Assembly: GCA_963750735.1 (NCBI GenBank)
Contig: CAVVRY010000019.1
Location: 558,001 to 622,000 of the forward strand
Origin: JANTGF01 sp963750735
GTDB lineage: Bacteria > Bacteroidota > Bacteroidia > Bacteroidales > VadinHA17
Reading direction: 5' to 3'
DNA length: 64,000 bases
The notes beneath the pieces were generated by a model. That model did not search any database, was not told the DNA's origin, and was given only the letters and a program-made list of their open reading frames with translations. This document shows positions 53,141 through 61,669 of the stretch, piece after piece (position 1 is the stretch's first letter; every line of letters begins with the position of its first letter). The translations under genes were made by a program, and so were the position numbers.

Positions 53141-53675
53141 GGCCTGTCTGTTTATTATTTATATTTATTTCCTTTAATTGTTCAAGCAGATTTGTCATAA
53201 CTTCCAATTTTACCTGGTAGTGTTCAATCATGGCATTTATCACTCGCTCATCGTTCGGACTGGTTTGAAGATCTTTCTTCATAGTATTGTAAATCGAGTC
53301 CATTTCAGATAACTCCCTCATTACTATCACCTTCTGGGTACTATCTGATAAAGCTTCAGAGTTTTGTATCTGATTGAACTTGAAACTTACTTCCTGAACG
53401 AAAAATTCTTCTACCTCATGATACTCTGGGGAGATATCTCCAAGAGATAGTCCGCTTTCCCTCTGGTTATTGAAAATCTTATCATAAGTCCATAAGGATG
53501 AAAGTACAACCAAAACAACAATTGCTGCAACTTTAAGTAGTGCCGGAAGGATAGAAATCTTCCTAACCTTTGTTTGTTGATTCAGCAAATCCTTGAATCT
53601 TTCGAAATGCCCTTCTTCGGGCTCAGTTTCGAATTGATTCTTGTTATTACTTATATATGTTTTTAAATCCTTCAT
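53121..53675 (-). CDS. Probable membrane anti-sigma factor
   Basis: 184 residues. A cytoplasmic N-terminus of about 45 residues (MKDLKTYISNNKNQFETEP...) is followed by one membrane helix at about 44-65 (LPALLKVAAIVVLVVLSSLW) and a helical extracytoplasmic domain rich in Glu and Gln. It lacks a zinc-binding HxxxCxxC. It lies 18 bp downstream of an ECF sigma gene. Size, topology and position fit a membrane anti-sigma that holds the sigma factor until an envelope signal arrives. Confidence 0.7.
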   Translation of the reverse strand: MKDLKTYISNNKNQFETEPEEGHFERFKDLLNQQTKVRKISILPALLKVAAIVVLVVLSSLWTYDKIFNNQRESGLSLGDISPEYHEVEEFFVQEVSFKFNQIQNSEALSDSTQKVIVMRELSEMDSIYNTMKKDLQTSPNDERVINAMIEHYQVKLEVMTNLLEQLKEININNKQTGHENNEI

Positions 53676-53693
53676 TTTAATCTAAATAGCATA

Positions 53694-54248
53694 TTATGCT
53701 TGTTCAATGTTTTTAAGAAGCCTTTGTTTTGCTCTGGCAAATTGCGATCTCGATGTTGAGCTATGAATACCCAGTATCTCAGCAATTTCATCGTGGTCAT
53801 AACCTTCAAAAAGGTACAATGAGAGAACTACTCTATATCCATCGGGTAAATTTTCCATTGCTTCTTTTATCTTTTCAATCTCGTATTGTATTTCGACTTC
53901 ATTAATTTCTTTTTCTTCTTCAATCTGGGTACTCTGTTCGCTTAGTTCAACAATTTCAATTCTTTTCTTTCTTAGTGCGTCAAGAGACCTATTTACAACA
54001 ATTTTCTTTAACCACGATCCAAAACTTACCTTCCCACTATATGAATTTATCTTCTCAAATGCTGCAAGGAACGACTCTTGCATTATATCTTCAGCCTCTG
54101 TGTAATCATTTACAATCCTGAGACTTGTGTTATACATGCTTCTGTAATAAAGCTTGTATAATTGGAACTGAGCCTTCTGATCGCCTTTTTTACAACCATC
54201 AATCACATCCTGATTCAGGTTTTTATAGGCTTCTTCTTGATTACCCAT
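53694..54248 (-). CDS. ECF-type RNA polymerase sigma factor
   Basis: 184 residues. Region 2 spans about 25-90 (KLYYRSMYNTSLRIV, EAEDIMQESFLAAFEKI) and region 4 about 120-180 (LPDGYRVVLSLYLFEGYDHDEIAEILGI, then SSTSRSQFARAKQRL). It heads an operon with the putative anti-sigma and the exported beta-repeat protein. The upstream 178 bp contain no perfect TAnnTTTG; ECF genes often drive themselves from a distinct promoter. Confidence 0.93.
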   Translation of the reverse strand: MGNQEEAYKNLNQDVIDGCKKGDQKAQFQLYKLYYRSMYNTSLRIVNDYTEAEDIMQESFLAAFEKINSYSGKVSFGSWLKKIVVNRSLDALRKKRIEIVELSEQSTQIEEEKEINEVEIQYEIEKIKEAMENLPDGYRVVLSLYLFEGYDHDEIAEILGIHSSTSRSQFARAKQRLLKNIEQA

Positions 54249-54426
54249 TTTTCATCTTAATGACGCAGAGAATATAATAATGCTGCATTGCAAGTGTAAA
54301 AATATTTAAAAGAATGCTGATTTAGCAAATAAATATACTATTAAGTGATTAAAAACGAACTAAATCATGAATAATCAGGTTGGAAATATGCGAAAAGATA
54401 GAATTTTAAGATTAAGAAGTTGATAT

Positions 54427-57400
54427 CTATTCAATTAAAATTTTACGCACTTCATTCCAGCTTTCGGAGCTAAGCTTAACAAGATAAAGACCGGCAACTT
54501 TGTTCGCAATAGAAACTTGGAATTCCTGGTTTAATCCAGATAGATTGATATTTTTAGAATACACCATTATTCCTTGTAAATTAAATACTTGTATCCTGGC
54601 ATCTTCATATTTACTTGAGTTAACTAAAATAGAAAATGATCCATTGCTGGGGTTGGGGTAAATAACGAAACTATTTAATTCAGCAGGAGCTTCCAGTTCC
54701 GGAATATCCAGTGGATTGCTTGAAAGATATAAATAAAATTCACCTTCAATATTTCCACCTGATCCATCCACTTGAACCCAATAAGTTTTCCCTAATTCAA
54801 GATTCTCAATGTGAGTAATTGCTGCAGAATAATTTAAATCTGATCCATTGTAATCATCGTTGGCTGCTAAAAGGGTGAATATGCCGGCCAGCAGGCTGTC
54901 AGGATGCGGAGAATCATAAACTGCTATCTGGTTATCGAAACCTCTGGAGTCAATTGAAATAGTTCCTGTAGATGTTCCCTGGAAAGTAAACCAAACTGAA
55001 TTTGCCAAAACGTTTAATCCATCACCAAATTCATCGCACCAATCTGTTTGTGAATTACAATCTTCAAGAGGTGGATGGGGTTCCCCATTTTCAATATTGG
55101 CACCAAAATTCACATACGGCCCATTCTCACCCAACTCAAGGGGGAGTGCATATCTGGCAAGATTGTTTTGATACACTTCGACCTTTATAGAATCAGTGAC
55201 AATACACTGCCCTTCAGTTCCTGTCACATAATATGTGGTTGTATTTTCAGGATAAGCTTTAATTTCTTCCCCTACGGTAGAAGATAAGTGTATGTCAGGG
55301 AACCACTCATAAGATACTCCTCCAATAGCGTATAATGATGTAGTGTCGCCTCGCCAGTAGTAATCTCCTGCACTAGAAAACACGGAAATTTCTAGGTTCA
55401 TATTAACTGAAATATATCCTTCCCTAATTAATGTGTCTGAATCTCCATTTCTATAGGCAATCAGGGAGATGTCCTTATCGCCTACCTCTCCGAAACTTAC
55501 AAAAGCTGTGTCTTTATTATCAGAAAATATGGCTGTAGCATCTGATTCAAAAATCCATGCAATACTATCGGCTGAAGTGGAAGAATGATTTATTAGTTTT
55601 ATTTGTCCTTCAGGGCAAACACTGTATTTATCTGTTGAGAACTCTGCAAACAATGGGCTGGTCTCTTCAGAATATAAATTGCTCTCCCAAAGACCTCTTC
55701 CATATGTTGCAGCGCGTATTTTATTATCCGGATAATATATCTCCAATTCATTTACAATCACATTTGGCAGATCCTTACTAAAATCAACCCATGTATCCAT
55801 TTCCCGATTCCGGTAGTAAACACCAAGGTCTGTACCCACATACAATCCTGAATTGCTATTTTCTTCAAAGACGATGCAGTTGGCAGGTACGTCTGGTAAT
55901 CCTTTTGAATAATTTATCCAGCTGGTTCCACCATCATTTGAGGTAAAAACTTTATTCCTCTCTTTACTTGAGGAATAATTTGAAAGTGTAACCCAGATTT
56001 TCCTTGGATCATACTGTGATACAGCAATGTAGGTGATGATTCCCTGAGGTAAATTATTTTTAATGTTTTCCCATAACTCCCCATTGTTTGTGGTCCTCCA
56101 AATAAAAGATCGGGTTGCTACATACATATAAGAAGTGTTGGATGAAGCAATAGCAATTGCATTTATTTTGTTCCCACCGGTTAAACCTGACATAATGTTT
56201 GACCAGGAATTACCCCGGTTATTACTTCTGTAAAGATCAGAATAACCCGCAAAAATAATATTGGGTTCAAATGGATGTATAATATATGGAGTTACCCATC
56301 CCCCTTCGTCTTCACTGTTAGGAACGATACCAGCAAAACTTTGTCCACCATTAAATGAAATTTCAATATTTCCCCTCTGGCTGGATGCATACATTATATC
56401 AGGATTGGAATAATCCACAATACATTCCATGCCATCACCACCCTTAATTACATTAAAAACAGAATCTTTTAAGCGAATGGAGGAGTTATCCTGACTACCC
56501 ATGAGAACTAAGCCAGCATCTGAAACTGAAGCTCCAATACGATAAATTTGTAGAATTTCAAGTCCTTCGCTGAGGTCATTCCAGCTTACACCTTGATTTC
56601 CAGTTTTATAAATACCACCATCATTACCTGAAAATAGTTCCCGCGTTAATGGATGAAACTCAAGTATATGTTGATCGACATGCACATAGGGAGCATTGGA
56701 TGTTCCCCATTCAGGATATCCAAAGGAAATTAAACTCCAATCTCCTGCACTCGATATAGATTTCCAGATATTAATACCTCCCACATAGACTTCAGTCCCT
56801 TTCACCGGTGAAACTGCCAACGCTAAATCATACCACCCCTGTCCTCCTTCGTCATTTCCATTAGGATTCGTACCCAATAAATTTTTTGATGTGGTGCCAA
56901 AACTCGCCCAATTATCTCCAGAATTAATAGACCTGTATAAACCATGGAATCCACTTTCCTCCTTCTCCGCACACAGTGCGAAAACCCAATCTGGTTCTGC
57001 AGGAGACACTGCAAGTTCGATCCTCCTGATATCAACAGTTTCGATCCCATTGAAGGACTCAGTAAACTGAAGACCCCCATTGGTTGATCTGAAAACAGAT
57101 GCATAACCAAAACTATAGCTTGCAGCATAAATTACTTTTGGATTGGAAGGGTGGAATTCAAGATCCTTAAAATTTCCATCTCTGATTTTACTTGAGGAGG
57201 CTCCTCCATTTGACATGAGAAATATACCATTATTGGTCCCGGCAATTAAGGTATCAGGCTGATCAGGTCTGATTAGCAGTCTGTTCACAACAAATTGTTG
57301 ACTCTGTGAAAAACTCAAACCAGTTGTGGTCCAGTCTAATCCTCCATTAATAGATTTTAAAACACCGGCAGAATATACTTCACCAGCATCCCTGTCACCG

Positions 57401-57984
57401 GTGGCAATAAAAATAGTATCAGGATGGTCTGGGTGAATAGCAATGTCAGCAATACCCAGTGATGGTAGATTATCAGTGAGTGTAACCCAGGAGCTGCCAC
57501 CATCAATAGTTTTCCATAAGCCTCCTGAAGGGGATCCTACATAAAAGGTTAAGGAATCAGTTGGATGAAACTCAATACAATCAATTCTACCAGTACCCAC
57601 AACCCTGCCAGATGAGAGGCTGGTAGGAGGTGTTTTTGGACCAATTAGTTTCCAATCACCGTTAATATTATCTTCATGAGGTTTTAACTTCTCCAGATAA
57701 GAATTCCACAAGATTTCATTCCGGTTTATATCCTCAAATGTCCTGGCCTGCATCATCCATTCCCATCTACTGAAGGGTTTGTATCCTTTTCCCCTAAGAA
57801 TTTTTTTGCCTGACCAGTAGGATTGGAATGCTTTCTGAAGTTCCTTGAAATCTTCTTCATTTTCAAGCTTGACTCCATCTTTGTTTAGTTTCTTCAACCA
57901 AGGCTGGGCAACAGCATTGTTACCAATAGCCATAATGAAGAAATAAACGACAAAAGTCGATATCTTAAAAAAATATCTGATCAT
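54427..57984 (-). CDS. Large secreted Asp-box/sortilin-type propeller protein with T9SS tail
   Basis: 1185 residues with a signal peptide (FVVYFFIMAIGNNAVAQ). Residues about 110-760 form repeated propeller blades carrying Asp-box turns of the S/T-x-N/D-G-G-x-x-W type: KTIDGGSSWVTL, SINGGLDWTT, STNGGLQF, SINSGDNWAS, TGNQGVSWNDL, SNNRGNSW, TSNDGGTSW. PKD-like beta domains follow (about 775-930), then a probable pre-peptidase C-terminal-like jelly roll with DW-type residues (about 985-1090). The Por_Secre_tail closes the protein (starting FVIYPNPSNGSF). It crosses the outer membrane by T9SS. No peptidase or glycosidase site was recognised; binding or scaffold function is likely. Confidence 0.85.
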   Translation of the reverse strand: MIRYFFKISTFVVYFFIMAIGNNAVAQPWLKKLNKDGVKLENEEDFKELQKAFQSYWSGKKILRGKGYKPFSRWEWMMQARTFEDINRNEILWNSYLEKLKPHEDNINGDWKLIGPKTPPTSLSSGRVVGTGRIDCIEFHPTDSLTFYVGSPSGGLWKTIDGGSSWVTLTDNLPSLGIADIAIHPDHPDTIFIATGDRDAGEVYSAGVLKSINGGLDWTTTGLSFSQSQQFVVNRLLIRPDQPDTLIAGTNNGIFLMSNGGASSSKIRDGNFKDLEFHPSNPKVIYAASYSFGYASVFRSTNGGLQFTESFNGIETVDIRRIELAVSPAEPDWVFALCAEKEESGFHGLYRSINSGDNWASFGTTSKNLLGTNPNGNDEGGQGWYDLALAVSPVKGTEVYVGGINIWKSISSAGDWSLISFGYPEWGTSNAPYVHVDQHILEFHPLTRELFSGNDGGIYKTGNQGVSWNDLSEGLEILQIYRIGASVSDAGLVLMGSQDNSSIRLKDSVFNVIKGGDGMECIVDYSNPDIMYASSQRGNIEISFNGGQSFAGIVPNSEDEGGWVTPYIIHPFEPNIIFAGYSDLYRSNNRGNSWSNIMSGLTGGNKINAIAIASSNTSYMYVATRSFIWRTTNNGELWENIKNNLPQGIITYIAVSQYDPRKIWVTLSNYSSSKERNKVFTSNDGGTSWINYSKGLPDVPANCIVFEENSNSGLYVGTDLGVYYRNREMDTWVDFSKDLPNVIVNELEIYYPDNKIRAATYGRGLWESNLYSEETSPLFAEFSTDKYSVCPEGQIKLINHSSTSADSIAWIFESDATAIFSDNKDTAFVSFGEVGDKDISLIAYRNGDSDTLIREGYISVNMNLEISVFSSAGDYYWRGDTTSLYAIGGVSYEWFPDIHLSSTVGEEIKAYPENTTTYYVTGTEGQCIVTDSIKVEVYQNNLARYALPLELGENGPYVNFGANIENGEPHPPLEDCNSQTDWCDEFGDGLNVLANSVWFTFQGTSTGTISIDSRGFDNQIAVYDSPHPDSLLAGIFTLLAANDDYNGSDLNYSAAITHIENLELGKTYWVQVDGSGGNIEGEFYLYLSSNPLDIPELEAPAELNSFVIYPNPSNGSFSILVNSSKYEDARIQVFNLQGIMVYSKNINLSGLNQEFQVSIANKVAGLYLVKLSSESWNEVRKILIE

Positions 57985-58323
57985 GTAATTTTAAGTGGGA
58001 GTTACCCGTTTACACCCTTTATAAAATTCAAATTATATATACCCAATACAAAGATATTTATTTTCCAGGGAAAATTAATAATATAAAGAGATTAGAATAT
58101 TGATTGGATTTTATTGCAGCTGCCTAATTGTTATGGTTCAGCATTATAATTAGATTTCAGCATCTGTTTATTTTTTGTTTATTCACATCCTAAAAGATAT
58201 TCATGATCTCTAAAGAAATTTAAAGCAACATTAATCGTGCCATACATTTGTAAATTAATTTATGCAGACTTAAAAACGCACGAAAAAATGTACCTTTGCC
58301 AATTGAAATAAAAATGTGAAGAA
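57985..58323. other. Divergent intergenic region between T9SS cargo and secA
   Basis: AT-rich, without recognisable ORFs. It carries the secA -7 element at 58291-58298. No structure or repeat of note was found. Confidence 0.5.
58291..58298 (+). promoter_or_regulatory. Candidate -7 element of secA
   Basis: TACCTTTG matches TAnnTTTG, 25 bp before the secA ATG. No exact TTTG at -33; AT-rich sequence is present there. Confidence 0.5.
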
Positions 58324-61300
58324 ATGAGTTTAATTCGAGGTTTTACAAAGAAAATATTTGGTGACAAGTCTGAAAGAGATATTCGGGCAGTTGCTCCCAC
58401 TGTAGAAAAGGTCAAGCAGGAATATGAAAATATCGTCGCCCTAACAAATGATGAATTGCGTGAAAGTTCTGCAGAACTCAGACGTATAGTCCAGGATCGG
58501 ATAAAAGATGATCTGATAAAGCTGGAGGAAATGAAGGAAAAAGCTGAATCTGATGAGTTAAGTGTTGATGAGAAGGAAAAAACATATTTGGTAATTGATA
58601 AACTTGAAAAAGAGATTGATGAAAAACTAGATAATGTTTTAACTGAAATTCTTCCTAAAGCTTTTGCCATAGTAAAAGATACAGCACGACGGTTAAAGGA
58701 AAATGAAACCGTTGTGGTAACAGCTAGTGATTATGATAAGGAACTGGCGGCCAAAAAAGATTTCGTTGAAATCAAGGGTTCAGATGCTATTTATAAAAAT
58801 TCCTGGACAGCCGGCGGTACTACTATTACGTGGGATATGTTGCATTATGATGTTCAGTTAATTGGTGGAGTTGTCCTGCATGAGGGTAAAATTGCTGAGA
58901 TGGCAACTGGAGAAGGTAAAACATTAGTGGCTACTCTCCCGGTTTTTCTAAATGCTTTGGGAGGGCGAGGTGTGCATATTGTCACAGTAAATGATTATTT
59001 AGCACGACGTGATGCTGAATGGATGGGCCCAATTTACCAGTTTCATGGATTAACAGTGGATTGTATCGATAATCATCAGCCTAATTCTGCTGACAGACGC
59101 AAAGCTTATAATGCTGACATAACTTTCGGAACAAATAATGAATTTGGCTTTGATTACTTACGTGATAATATGGCTATCAATCCAAATGATCTGGTGCAGC
59201 GAAAGCATAACTATTCGATTGTTGATGAGGTTGACTCTGTGCTTATTGATGATGCACGTACACCTCTTATAATTTCCGGACCTACATCCCAGTCTGACAC
59301 TCAATTCTTTGATGCACTGAAGCCAAAAGTTGTTTCTCTTGTAAGTGCACAAAGAAAGCTGGTAACTCAAATATTGGCCGAAGCTAAAAAGACAATTACA
59401 GCTGGCAAAACTGAAGAAGGAGGTCTTTTGCTACTTAGAGCCCACAAAGGTCTTCCCAAAAACAATCCTCTTATTAAGTTCCTCAGTGAAGAGGGAAATA
59501 AGTCCCTAATGCATAAGACCGAAAACTTCTACATGCAGAACAACAGTAAGGAAATGTATAAGGTTACGGATGAGCTTTATTTTATCATTGATGAACAGCA
59601 TAATTCAATTGAGCTCACTGAAAAGGGATTGGATATGATCACTACTTCGGCAGAAGATTCAAGTTTTTTTGTTCTTCCCGATGTAGGGGCACAAATTGCT
59701 GAATTAGAGAAATCTAGCATTAATGATAAAGATAAACTTATTGAAAAGGATAAAATATTACAGGATTATGCTGTAAAATCTGAAAGAGTTCACACGATGA
59801 ACCAGTTATTTAAAGCCTATACTCTTTTTGAAAAAGATGTTGAGTATGTTTTACTGGATAATAAGGTGAAAATTGTGGATGAGCAGACTGGTAGAATCAT
59901 GGAGGGAAGAAGGTATTCCGATGGTTTACACCAGGCTATTGAAGCAAAAGAGAATGTTAAGGTGGAAGCTGCCACCCAAACATTTGCTACTATAACATTG
60001 CAGAATTATTTCAGAATGTATCATAAGCTGGCTGGGATGACTGGAACAGCAGAAACGGAAGCTGGGGAACTCTGGAATATTTATGAATTAGATGTTGTTG
60101 TAATTCCTACCAATGTTCAGATAATTAGAGATGATAGGGAAGACCTGGTATATAAGACCAAGCGTGAAAAGTATAACTCTGTTATTGATGAGATTGTAAA
60201 GCTTTCAAAAGAAGGTAGACCATCTCTCGTAGGTACTACCTCAGTGGAGATTTCAGAGCTTCTTAGTAGAATGCTAAATATGAAAGGCATTAAGCACAAT
60301 GTTTTAAATGCCAAACTCCACCAGCGTGAGGCCGATATTGTAGCTATGGCTGGAAAGCCAGGTCAGGTTACAATTGCAACTAATATGGCCGGTAGGGGAA
60401 CTGATATTAAACTTCCACCAGAGGTAATAGAAGCGGGTGGGCTTGCTATAATAGGTACCGAAAGACATGAATCACGAAGAGTAGACCGTCAGCTAAGAGG
60501 TAGGGCAGGACGACAGGGAGACCCTGGTTCCTCTCAGTTTTTTGTTTCGCTTGAAGATGACTTAATGCGTTTGTTTGGAACAGAACGAATAGCTGGTTTG
60601 ATGGATAGAATGGGACTTCAGGAGGGTGAAGTGATTCAGCATTCGATGATCACAAAATCAATTGAAAGAGCACAGAAAAAAGTTGAGGAGAATAACTTTG
60701 GGATTAGAAAGCGGCTACTTGAATATGACGATGTGATGAACTCACAGAGAGAGGTGATTTATAAAAAACGCAAACATGCACTATTTGGAGAAAGACTTAG
60801 CGTGGATATCGCCAATATGATGTATGATGTTTCTGAAAATCTTGTCGATCAGTATCATAGTGTAGGTGATTTTGAGAATTTTAGTTTTGAATTATTGAGG
60901 ACTTTCTCAGTAGAACCACCGTTTAGTTCTGATGAATTCGTTAAATCTGACCCAAAAGAAGTAGTTGAGCTGATTAACACCCTGGTTTTGGAAACCTATG
61001 TCCGCAAAGAGGAAGTAATTTCCAAGCAGGCATATCCTGTAATCAAAGATGTATACCAGAGACAAAAGCATGTGTATGAAAATATTGTTGTGCCAATTAG
61101 CGATGGTACAAAAGTATTTCAGGTAATTACAAATCTGGAAAAAGCAACAAAATCGGAAGGAAAAGAGCTGGTAAAATCTTATGAGAAAACAGTTATACTG
61201 GCTACTATAGATGAAGCATGGAAAGAGCATCTAAGAGAATTAGATGAATTGAAACAATCAGTACAATCAGCCACTTATGAACAGAAGGATCCTTTGTTAA

Positions 61301-61662
61301 TCTATAAGTTCGAATCATTTGAACTTTTTAGAAGTATGGTCACAAGGGTCAATAAGGATGTTATTGCTACCCTAATGAAGGGGCAGATTCCTGTAGCAGA
61401 TGCCAGCGAGGTAAGAGAGGCCCGTGAGAGGAGGAGCCTGGATACCAGTAATTTACGAACTTCAAAAACCGAGGCTCCATCTTATTCTGATTCCTCCTCA
61501 AGTGCTGGAAAAGATGAGCCACAAAAAGCTCAACCTATTCGTGTTGAGAAAAAGGTGGGGCGGAATGATCCCTGCCCCTGTGGTAGTGGAAAAAAATATA
61601 AGCAGTGTCATGGCAGGGCAGGAGCAGCCCCTGGAGGAGGGCAGGTTCCGGCGGGCAGATAA
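58324..61662 (+). CDS. secA: Preprotein translocase ATPase SecA
   Basis: 1112 residues, longer than E. coli SecA (901) as usual in Bacteroidota. Walker A is MATGEGKTL (Lys199) and the DEAD-type motif is IVDEVDSVLIDDARTPLI. An insertion between about 325 and 500 (for example KTITAGKTEEGGLLLL) separates the motor halves. The second motor domain includes GTTSVEISELLSRML, TNMAGRGTDIKL and the QLRGRAGRQGDPG arginine-finger motif. The C-terminus carries the zinc SEC-C motif NDPCPCGSGKKYKQCHG, which binds SecB or ribosomes. It drives Sec export, the first step for all signal-peptide and T9SS proteins here. An independent gene with its own promoter. Confidence 0.98.
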   Translation: MSLIRGFTKKIFGDKSERDIRAVAPTVEKVKQEYENIVALTNDELRESSAELRRIVQDRIKDDLIKLEEMKEKAESDELSVDEKEKTYLVIDKLEKEIDEKLDNVLTEILPKAFAIVKDTARRLKENETVVVTASDYDKELAAKKDFVEIKGSDAIYKNSWTAGGTTITWDMLHYDVQLIGGVVLHEGKIAEMATGEGKTLVATLPVFLNALGGRGVHIVTVNDYLARRDAEWMGPIYQFHGLTVDCIDNHQPNSADRRKAYNADITFGTNNEFGFDYLRDNMAINPNDLVQRKHNYSIVDEVDSVLIDDARTPLIISGPTSQSDTQFFDALKPKVVSLVSAQRKLVTQILAEAKKTITAGKTEEGGLLLLRAHKGLPKNNPLIKFLSEEGNKSLMHKTENFYMQNNSKEMYKVTDELYFIIDEQHNSIELTEKGLDMITTSAEDSSFFVLPDVGAQIAELEKSSINDKDKLIEKDKILQDYAVKSERVHTMNQLFKAYTLFEKDVEYVLLDNKVKIVDEQTGRIMEGRRYSDGLHQAIEAKENVKVEAATQTFATITLQNYFRMYHKLAGMTGTAETEAGELWNIYELDVVVIPTNVQIIRDDREDLVYKTKREKYNSVIDEIVKLSKEGRPSLVGTTSVEISELLSRMLNMKGIKHNVLNAKLHQREADIVAMAGKPGQVTIATNMAGRGTDIKLPPEVIEAGGLAIIGTERHESRRVDRQLRGRAGRQGDPGSSQFFVSLEDDLMRLFGTERIAGLMDRMGLQEGEVIQHSMITKSIERAQKKVEENNFGIRKRLLEYDDVMNSQREVIYKKRKHALFGERLSVDIANMMYDVSENLVDQYHSVGDFENFSFELLRTFSVEPPFSSDEFVKSDPKEVVELINTLVLETYVRKEEVISKQAYPVIKDVYQRQKHVYENIVVPISDGTKVFQVITNLEKATKSEGKELVKSYEKTVILATIDEAWKEHLRELDELKQSVQSATYEQKDPLLIYKFESFELFRSMVTRVNKDVIATLMKGQIPVADASEVREARERRSLDTSNLRTSKTEAPSYSDSSSSAGKDEPQKAQPIRVEKKVGRNDPCPCGSGKKYKQCHGRAGAAPGGGQVPAGR

Positions 61663-61669
61663 AATTTTC

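Noticed and set aside
58260..58670. Minus-strand frame of 136 codons opposite the secA start
   Set aside because: Ser/Phe-rich antisense shadow of a Glu/Lys-rich coding region; secA is certain.
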